Source of the DNA: Amycolatopsis acidiphila
GTDB lineage: Bacteria; Actinomycetota; Actinomycetes; Mycobacteriales; Pseudonocardiaceae
Length of the DNA stretch: 64,000 bases
Assembly: GCF_021391495.1 (NCBI RefSeq)
Contig: NZ_CP090063.1
Span: forward strand, 2,170,001-2,234,000
Direction: 5' to 3'
Shown here: positions 58,263 through 64,000 of the stretch, piece after piece
Position numbering within the stretch: the stretch's first letter is position 1
Layout of the letters: each line of letters starts with the position of its first letter
Translations under genes and position numbers: made by a program
Notes under the pieces: generated by a model
What the model saw: the letters and a program-made list of their open reading frames with translations, nothing else
What the model was told of the DNA's origin: nothing
Database searches by the model: none

Positions 58263-58889
58263 GTGGTTGCACCGCAATACCCGCCTGCGCGAGGCGACAC
58301 CGCGCCCCTGCCCCGGATCCCGGCAGCCCCCGGCCGGAGCGGCGGACCGCTGCTCAAGGCCCTGGGCCTGGTGGCGGTCGCCGTGGTGGCCGGGCTCGTC
58401 TGGTGGCTCGTCCGGCACGACGCGGGTGACACGGCGGTCGCGCAGCCGCCGGCGAAGGAGTTCGCCTTCACCGCGGCCGAGGGCCCGGTCGCGTCCACCG
58501 ACTGCGCGAGCAAGTCCACCGACGAGGTGAAGAAGTGGTTCGGCACGCACCAGTGCCAGGCGCTGTCCCGCGCGCTGTACACCACGACCGCGGGCGGCTC
58601 GACGGCGCTCGTGTCGGTCGCGCTCGTGACGATGCCGACCGCGGACGAGGCGCAGCAGCTCAAGGCGCTGGCCGACCGTGACGGCACCGGCAACGTCAGC
58701 GACCTCGTCCGCGACGGGACCGCGAAGATCTCCGGGGCGCCGAAGCTCGCGGACGGCGCCTACTCCTCCCGCGCGAACGCCAACCGGGTGACGATCGTGC
58801 TGTCGGCGTTCTTCGACGGCCATGCCGACAAGGCGACCCTGAGCCGCGTCAACGCCGAGGCTCTCGACCTGTCGGCTCAGTTCGGCTGA
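58263..58889 (+). CDS. Single-pass membrane protein with extracytoplasmic domain
   Basis: The 208-residue protein has a Pro-rich cytoplasmic N-terminus, one transmembrane segment (about residues 32-50, ending V-W-W-L-V-R) and an outside domain of about 150 residues with two Cys. Family unknown; such proteins are common in Pseudonocardiales. The GTG at 58263 lies about eight bases after a TACGGT -10-like box, so the message may be leaderless. An upstream start at 58236 would precede this box. The 3' end overlaps the convergent lipoprotein gene by 13 bp. Confidence 0.6.
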   Translation: MVAPQYPPARGDTAPLPRIPAAPGRSGGPLLKALGLVAVAVVAGLVWWLVRHDAGDTAVAQPPAKEFAFTAAEGPVASTDCASKSTDEVKKWFGTHQCQALSRALYTTTAGGSTALVSVALVTMPTADEAQQLKALADRDGTGNVSDLVRDGTAKISGAPKLADGAYSSRANANRVTIVLSAFFDGHADKATLSRVNAEALDLSAQFG

Positions 58890-59815
58890 GTGCCCGTCAT
58901 CCCGATCAGCGCGATCACCGCGGGGGACTCGCCCGCGGCCTGGCGCCACCGGGTGCCGCGGCGGGCCGAGCCCAGCAGCGCGGTCAGCGCCACCGCCCGC
59001 AGCGCCTTGTCGTCGGTGCCGTCGAGCACGCCCGCCCACGCCGCCGCGGCGTCGGACTCCGCGGTCGCGACGACGCTCTTCGCCGACACCCCGTCCGTGA
59101 CCGGCTTCGGCGTGATGTAGGCGGGTTCGGGGCCGTCCGGCGTCGCTCCCGCGGCGTCGAGCATGCGCACGCACGCGTCCCGGCGGTCCTGGTGCTCGCG
59201 GGACCCGTCCGTCACGCCCGCCACGTAGTTCGACGGCAGGAAAGCGCTCACGAGGCCGTACACCCACACCGCGGCGTGCTCGGCGTCCAGTGCCTTCTGC
59301 AAGGGGGCGACCGATTCCTCGGGCACGACGGACGCGCTCGGCACGACCGGGCCGGGATCGGTGCCCGGGCCGAGCTTGTCGTCCAGCTGCTGCAGCCCGG
59401 CGCACCCGGCGGCGACCGCGGCCACCAGGCCGGCCCGGTACCGCTCGAGGCCGGGCACCAGCTTCTCCGCCTGCTCGCGCGCGGTCGCCAGTCGCTGCTT
59501 GAGCCCGGCGAGCCCGTTGCCCGCCGGGTTCACCACCTGGACGGCCGCCTTCGGCCGGTTGAGCCGGTCCACCTCCGCCTGCAGCGCCCGCGCGTGCTCC
59601 GTGCGGGCCGCCGCGACCTGACGCGCCAGACCGGCCTCTGTGGACGATCCCGAGGCCAGTGCGTTCGCCGCGGCCGCGTCGGCCGTCGCCTGCTCCGCGA
59701 GCAGGGTGAGTGGATCGGGGTCTGCGGAGTAGCCGGTTCTGCAGGCGGCGAGGGGGACGGCGACCGCCGCCAGCGCGCTCAGCCGCAGGATGTCGCGGCG
59801 GGTACGGGGGCTCAC
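58877..59815 (-). CDS. Lipoprotein with ferritin-like DUF4439 domain
   Basis: The 312-residue predicted lipoprotein has a twin-arginine-like start (T-R-R-D-I-L-R-L), a hydrophobic stretch and lipobox L-A-A-C near residue 25. A helical linker follows and then a ferritin-like domain (about 165-312) with E-H-A-A-V-W-V-Y-G. The metal-binding state is unclear. GTG at 59815 was chosen because it places the signal peptide at the N-terminus. Such genes commonly sit upstream of rimP in actinobacteria, here divergent from it. Confidence 0.75.
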   Translation of the reverse strand: MSPRTRRDILRLSALAAVAVPLAACRTGYSADPDPLTLLAEQATADAAAANALASGSSTEAGLARQVAAARTEHARALQAEVDRLNRPKAAVQVVNPAGNGLAGLKQRLATAREQAEKLVPGLERYRAGLVAAVAAGCAGLQQLDDKLGPGTDPGPVVPSASVVPEESVAPLQKALDAEHAAVWVYGLVSAFLPSNYVAGVTDGSREHQDRRDACVRMLDAAGATPDGPEPAYITPKPVTDGVSAKSVVATAESDAAAAWAGVLDGTDDKALRAVALTALLGSARRGTRWRQAAGESPAVIALIGMTGTQPN

Positions 59816-59922
59816 GTGGCGCCATCCTGCCAGGGCCGTCCCGACCACGGGCGGTGCCGGGGGCCGACAAGTTAAGCTGAACCCCCATCGACATCGGACC
59901 TAACAGGAGAGAGAGCGCCAAG

Positions 59923-60459
59923 GTGCCAGGAGAACTCGCCGGCAAGCTCGAGCCGATCGTGGCCGAAGCGGTGGCCGGCGCTGGTTTCGACCTCGACGCG
60001 CTCGAAGTCCAGCAGGCGGGCCGCCGCAAGCTGGTGAAGGCCGTCGTCGACGCCGACGACGGCATCGGACTCGACGAGGTGGCCGAGGTGAGCCGCATCG
60101 TCTCGGCCGTCCTCGACAAGCACGACCACCTCATCGCCGGCGCCTACACCCTCGAGGTGACCTCGCCGGGCGTGGACCGCCCGCTGAGCGGGCAACGGCA
60201 CTGGCGGCGCGCGAAGTACCGGCTGGTGCGCATCAACCCGCACGAGGGCCCCGGCTTCCTCGGCCGGGTCGGCCACGCCGGGCCGGACGCGGCGCGCGTG
60301 CTCGTCGACGGCGGGATCCGCGACGTGCGCTACCGCGACGTGGCGAAGGCCGTCATCGAGATCGAGTTCAAGCAACCGCCGACGGAGGACCTGAAACTGC
60401 TGGAGCAAGACGCCTCGGGGATGATCACCACCACCGGGACGGAGGAGGAGCCGAAGTGA
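59923..60459 (+). CDS. rimP: Ribosome maturation factor RimP
   Basis: The 178-residue protein is needed for 30S subunit assembly. The RimP pattern is seen: the N-terminal domain with [11 protein letters not shown] near residue 45, [11 protein letters not shown] near 85, and a C-terminal SH3-like part. GTG at 59923 follows AGGAGAGAGAG. Its stop overlaps the nusA start by four bases (GTGA), the conserved rimP-nusA-ylxR-infB order. Confidence 0.95.
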   Translation: MPGELAGKLEPIVAEAVAGAGFDLDALEVQQAGRRKLVKAVVDADDGIGLDEVAEVSRIVSAVLDKHDHLIAGAYTLEVTSPGVDRPLSGQRHWRRAKYRLVRINPHEGPGFLGRVGHAGPDAARVLVDGGIRDVRYRDVAKAVIEIEFKQPPTEDLKLLEQDASGMITTTGTEEEPK

Positions 60460-61481
60460 ACGTGGACATCGCCGCTCTGCGCGCGATCGAGCGGGACAAG
60501 GACATCCCCTTCGAAACCGTGCTCGAGGCCATCGAGACCGCGCTGCTGACCGCCTACAAGCACACCGAGGGCCATCAGCCGCACGCCAGGATCGACATCG
60601 ACCGCAAGACCGGCTACGTGCGGGTGCTCGCCCACACGCTGACCGAGGACGGCGAGGTCGAAGAGGAGTGGGACGACACGCCGGAGGGCTTCGGCCGGAT
60701 CGCCGCCACGACCGCCCGGCAGGTCATCCTGCAGCGGCTGCGCGACGCCGAGCACGAGCGGACCTACGGCGAGTTCTCCGCCAAGGAGGGCGAGATCGTC
60801 GCCGGGGTGATCCAGCGCGACGCGCGCGCCAACGCGCGCGGCATGGTGATCGTCCAGGTCGGCGACACCGAGGGCGTGCTGCCCTCCGCCGAGCAGGTGC
60901 CCGGGGAGTCCTACCAGCACGGCAGCCGGCTCAAGGCCTACGTGGTGGGCGTGTCGCGGGGCAGCCGCGGCCCGCAGATCACGCTCTCGCGCACCCACCC
61001 CAACCTGGTGCGCAAGCTGTTCGCGCTCGAGGTCCCGGAGATCGCCGACGGCACGGTGGAGATCGCCGCGGTCGCCCGCGAGGCCGGCCACCGGTCCAAG
61101 ATCGCGGTCCGCTCGACGGTGCCGGGTGTCAACGCCAAGGGCGCCTGCATCGGCCCGGTCGGCGCGCGGGTGCGCAACGTGATGAGCGAGCTGGCCGGGG
61201 AGAAGATCGACATCATCGACTACTCCGAGGATCCGGCCCGCTTCGTCGGGAATGCGCTCTCGCCCGCGAAGGTTGTATCGGTGACCGTGGTGGACGAGCG
61301 CGCGAAGACCGCACGCGTGGTGGTGCCGGACTTCCAGCTCTCCCTGGCGATCGGCAAGGAGGGCCAGAACGCCCGCCTCGCCGCCCGGCTGACGGGCTGG
61401 CGGATCGACATCCGCAGCGACGCCGCCGGAAGTGAGCCGGAGGACACACCACGCCCCGCGACAACCGGTTCGGCTGAGTGA
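60456..61481 (+). CDS. nusA: Transcription termination/antitermination protein NusA
   Basis: The 341-residue protein has the RNA-polymerase-binding N-terminus (about 1-110), an S1 domain ([10 protein letters not shown] near 112) and two KH domains ([10 protein letters not shown] near 231 and [12 protein letters not shown] near 297). It lacks the C-terminal acidic repeats of enterobacterial NusA, as is normal in actinobacteria. It modulates pausing, termination and rRNA antitermination. Confidence 0.96.
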   Translation: MNVDIAALRAIERDKDIPFETVLEAIETALLTAYKHTEGHQPHARIDIDRKTGYVRVLAHTLTEDGEVEEEWDDTPEGFGRIAATTARQVILQRLRDAEHERTYGEFSAKEGEIVAGVIQRDARANARGMVIVQVGDTEGVLPSAEQVPGESYQHGSRLKAYVVGVSRGSRGPQITLSRTHPNLVRKLFALEVPEIADGTVEIAAVAREAGHRSKIAVRSTVPGVNAKGACIGPVGARVRNVMSELAGEKIDIIDYSEDPARFVGNALSPAKVVSVTVVDERAKTARVVVPDFQLSLAIGKEGQNARLAARLTGWRIDIRSDAAGSEPEDTPRPATTGSAE

Positions 61482-61504
61482 CAGGCCACGAGCTAAACTC
61501 GAAC

Positions 61505-61804
61505 ATGGTTGGAAGCCCGCGTTCGGGAAACGCGCGCGCCGGACACCGGGAGGCACCGGTCCGGACGTGCGTGGGATGCCGGAGGCGGGCTTCGGTCAGT
61601 GAGTTGTTGCGAGTGGTCCGGCAGGACGGGCAGGTGGTCGTCGACGAACGTCGGCGGCTTCCGGGCCGGGGTGCGTGGTTGCATCCCGAGCCGGACTGTC
61701 TGGCCAAGGCCGAGCGACGGCGGGCGTTTCCCAGAGCGTTACGAAGTTCTGGGACACTCGACGTCACGGCCGTGCGGCGTCATCTCGAGCCGCGCACCGG
61801 ATGA
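61505..61804 (+). CDS. ylxR: YlxR-family RNA-binding protein (DUF448)
   Basis: The 99-residue protein contains the YlxR signature V-R-T-C-V-G-C-R-R near residue 20, a Leu-Leu-Arg strand, and G-R-G-A-W-L-H near 57. YlxR proteins bind RNA and have been linked to RNase P modulation. It always lies between nusA and infB in this operon type. ATG at 61505 was preferred; a GTG at 61478 overlapping the nusA stop is possible. Confidence 0.9.
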   Translation: MVGSPRSGNARAGHREAPVRTCVGCRRRASVSELLRVVRQDGQVVVDERRRLPGRGAWLHPEPDCLAKAERRRAFPRALRSSGTLDVTAVRRHLEPRTG

Positions 61805-61957
61805 ACGGGCAGGGGACGTGCCCCCGCCCGAACGGAAACGAAGGAAGCAGGTCGACCCGTCATGAGTCAGCCGTGAAGCTGAAGCCATGAACGCGCGACG
61901 ATAGGACGAGGTCAGCGGGTACCTACCGCCAGCTGGCCTCATCAGTTGAGGAGAGCA

Positions 61958-64000
61958 GTGGCAGGCAAGGCCCGCGTGCACGAGCTCGCGAAAGAGCTCG
62001 GTGTCACAAGCAAGGAAGTTCTCGCCAAGCTCAAGGAGCAGGGCGAGTTCGTGAAATCCGCGTCCTCCACCGTCGAGGCACCCGTTGCCCGGCGGCTGCG
62101 GGACGCCTTCGCCGCAGGTGGCGGCAAGCCCAAGTCCGGTGGCCGCAAGCCGGCGCCGGCCCCTTCGAACGGCAACGGTGGCGCCCCGGCGTCGCCGCGG
62201 ACCGCCGAGAGCACCCAGGACCGCCCGCGCCCCGGCGCGACCCCCGGTCCCCGTCCCGGCCCGCGGCCGGCCCCCGCCCCGGCACCACAGCCGCAGGCGC
62301 AGCCGGAGCAGCCCCGCCCGCAGCAGCAGCCGGAGGTTCCCGCCGCCAAGGCGGAACCCCAGCAGCCGCAGCAGCAGGCGCCGCGTCCCGGTCCGGCGGC
62401 CCCTGGGAGCACTGCCGGCAACACCGGTGGGTCGGTCGTACCCCCCAAGCCGCAGGGCCCCAAGGCCAGCGGTCCCAAGCCCGGTCCGCGCACGCCGCGG
62501 GTCGGCAACAACCCCTTCGGCGTCGGTTCGGGTGCGCCCGCGCCGCGTCCGCAGGGGCCGCGCCCCGGCGGCGGTCCCGGTAACGACCGTGGCCCGCGTC
62601 CCGGTGGCGAGCGTCCCGGTGGCGAGCGCTCGGGCGGCGACCGGCCGGCTTCCGCGCCGCGTCCCGGCGGCGGCAACCGGCCGACCCCCGGCAACATGCC
62701 GCCGCGGCCGAACCCGGGCATGATGCCCGGTCGTACTCAGCGTCCTGCCGGTCCCGGCGCCGGCCGTGGTGGCCCTGGTGGCGGCCGCGGTGGTGCCGGT
62801 GCGGGCCGTGGCGGTCCCGGTGGCGCCGGTCGTGGCGGTCCCGGTGGCGGCGGCGGTGGCTTCCGCGGCGGTCCCGGTGGCGGCGGTGGCGGTGGCGGCT
62901 TCCGGGGTGGTCCCGGTGGCGGCGCGCCCGCCGGTGGTGGCGGCTTCCGCGGTGGCGGCGGCCCGCGTGGCGGCGGTGGCCGCGGCGGCACGGCCGGTGC
63001 CTTCGGGCGTCCCGGTGGTCCCTCGCGCAAGGGCCGCAAGTCGAAGCGGCAGAAGCGCCAGGAGTACATGGACAACATGCAGGCGCCCAGCGTCGGCGGT
63101 GTGCGGCTGCCCAAGGGCAGCGGCGAGACCATCCGCCTGCCGCGTGGCGCCTCGCTGACCGACTTCGCGGAGAAGATCGACGCGAACCCGGCTTCGCTGG
63201 TGCAGGTGCTGTTCCACCTCGGCGAGATGGTGACGGCCACGCAGTCGGTGTCCGACGAGATCCTCGAGCTGCTCGGCTCGGAGATGAACTACACCGTGCA
63301 GGTGGTCAGCCCCGAGGAGGAGGACCGCGAGCTGCTCGAAGCCTTCGACATCACCTACGGCGAGGACGCCGGTGACGAGGAGGACCTGCAGATCCGGCCG
63401 CCGGTCGTGACCGTGATGGGTCACGTCGACCACGGTAAGACCCGCCTGCTGGACACCATCCGGAAGACGAAGGTGCGCGAGAGTGAAGCCGGTGGCATCA
63501 CCCAGCACATCGGCGCTTACCAGGTGGAGACCGAGCTCGATGGCAACAAGCGCCTGATCACCTTCATCGACACCCCGGGTCACGAGGCGTTCACCGCCAT
63601 GCGTGCCCGTGGCGCGAACTCCACCGACATCGCGGTGATCGTCGTCGCCGCGGACGACGGCGTCATGCCGCAGACGGTGGAGGCGATCAACCACGCCCAG
63701 GCGGCCAAGGCGCCGATCGTGGTCGCGGTCAACAAGATCGACAAGGAAGGCGCGAACCCGCAGAAGATCCGCCAGCAGCTCACCGAGTACGGGCTGGTGG
63801 CCGAGGAGTACGGCGGCGACACGATGTTCGTCGACATCTCCGCGCGGGAGAACATCAACATCGAAGGTCTGCTCGAGGCGATCCTGCTGACCGCCGACGC
63901 GGCACTGGACCTGCGGGCGAACCCCGACATGGAGGCCCAGGGCGTCGCGATCGAGGCGCACCTGGACCGCGGTCGCGGCCCGGTCGCCACGGTGCTGGTG
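61958..64000 (+). CDS. infB: Translation initiation factor IF-2 (5' part, runs off the right edge)
   Basis: The first 681 residues are visible. An IF2_N domain starts [13 protein letters not shown]. Residues 55-350 are a long low-complexity region, first Pro/Gln-rich then Gly/Arg-rich. A second IF2_N-like segment is near 395. The G domain begins near 485 with [17 protein letters not shown] near 537 and N-K-I-D near 591. It delivers fMet-tRNA to the 30S subunit. GTG at 61958 is preceded by GAGGAGAG. The protein continues past the window. Confidence 0.97.
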   Translation, partial: MAGKARVHELAKELGVTSKEVLAKLKEQGEFVKSASSTVEAPVARRLRDAFAAGGGKPKSGGRKPAPAPSNGNGGAPASPRTAESTQDRPRPGATPGPRPGPRPAPAPAPQPQAQPEQPRPQQQPEVPAAKAEPQQPQQQAPRPGPAAPGSTAGNTGGSVVPPKPQGPKASGPKPGPRTPRVGNNPFGVGSGAPAPRPQGPRPGGGPGNDRGPRPGGERPGGERSGGDRPASAPRPGGGNRPTPGNMPPRPNPGMMPGRTQRPAGPGAGRGGPGGGRGGAGAGRGGPGGAGRGGPGGGGGGFRGGPGGGGGGGGFRGGPGGGAPAGGGGFRGGGGPRGGGGRGGTAGAFGRPGGPSRKGRKSKRQKRQEYMDNMQAPSVGGVRLPKGSGETIRLPRGASLTDFAEKIDANPASLVQVLFHLGEMVTATQSVSDEILELLGSEMNYTVQVVSPEEEDRELLEAFDITYGEDAGDEEDLQIRPPVVTVMGHVDHGKTRLLDTIRKTKVRESEAGGITQHIGAYQVETELDGNKRLITFIDTPGHEAFTAMRARGANSTDIAVIVVAADDGVMPQTVEAINHAQAAKAPIVVAVNKIDKEGANPQKIRQQLTEYGLVAEEYGGDTMFVDISARENINIEGLLEAILLTADAALDLRANPDMEAQGVAIEAHLDRGRGPVATVLV

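Noticed and set aside
62250..63050. Repetitive Gly/Pro/Arg coding DNA as a tandem-repeat element
   Set aside because: It is the low-complexity N-terminal region normal for actinobacterial IF-2.
1..64000. CRISPR arrays, rRNA genes or riboswitches
   Set aside because: No regularly spaced short repeats, rRNA signatures or recognisable aptamer sequences were seen on reading through.

Overview
The DNA is very GC-rich with strong G/C bias at third codon positions, GTG and TTG starts, SARP/StrR/MerR regulators, MbtH, P450s and an actinobacterial rimP-nusA-ylxR-infB operon. This fits an actinomycete, most likely Pseudonocardiales (Amycolatopsis- or Kutzneria-like). The genus is an inference.

Layout. 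(1) 1-3200: an insertion-sequence graveyard with ISL3 and IS630 remnants and an apparently complete IS701-type element, then roughly 800 bp without a convincing gene. (2) 3202-8784: regulators (XRE-SARP-NB-ARC protein, MerR, StrR-like ParB-fold protein) and an MFS exporter. (3) 9342-37693: one long plus-strand operon with gaps under 50 bp or small overlaps, encoding a non-ribosomal (depsi)peptide pathway. (4) 37716-42692: precursor and tailoring genes (FMN hydroxy-acid oxidase, MppJ-like methyltransferase, chorismate mutase, second P450, small membrane proteins). (5) 42850-46357: a second graveyard (IS3, IS30, RHS fragment, intact IS3, integrase stub) ending at a tRNA(CAU) gene. (6) 46463-64000: chromosomal backbone with asparaginase, a sulfotransferase/SDR cluster beside cysD-cysNC, assorted small genes and the translation operon.

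How the pathway appears to work. An arginine-dihydrolase/DDAH-like enzyme (35657) may supply ornithine. An ornithine N5-hydroxylase (14560) and a PaiB-fold protein resembling KtzT/PzbB (9342) would convert it to piperazate. All four intact NRPS adenylation domains have nearly the same pocket residues (D V F S V A A Y E/A K), so they probably activate the same residue, plausibly piperazate. An A-KR-T protein would load and reduce an alpha-keto acid, giving a hydroxy-acid unit. Five condensation domains, two epimerases and a terminal thioesterase predict a six-unit, probably cyclised (depsi)peptide.

Most striking feature. One adenylation domain seems to be split into two separate genes at opposite ends of the NRPS block. 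The N-terminal core (motifs A1-A5) is a 320-residue protein encoded after the thioesterase (34657-35619). The C-terminal part (A6-A10) is fused to PCP-C-PCP at 16154. The break lies between the same two motifs, and each half carries exactly the motifs the other lacks. A second notable feature is a 1289-bp direct repeat, identical as far as I could compare, that makes the two A domains of the last NRPS the same protein and points to recent gene conversion.
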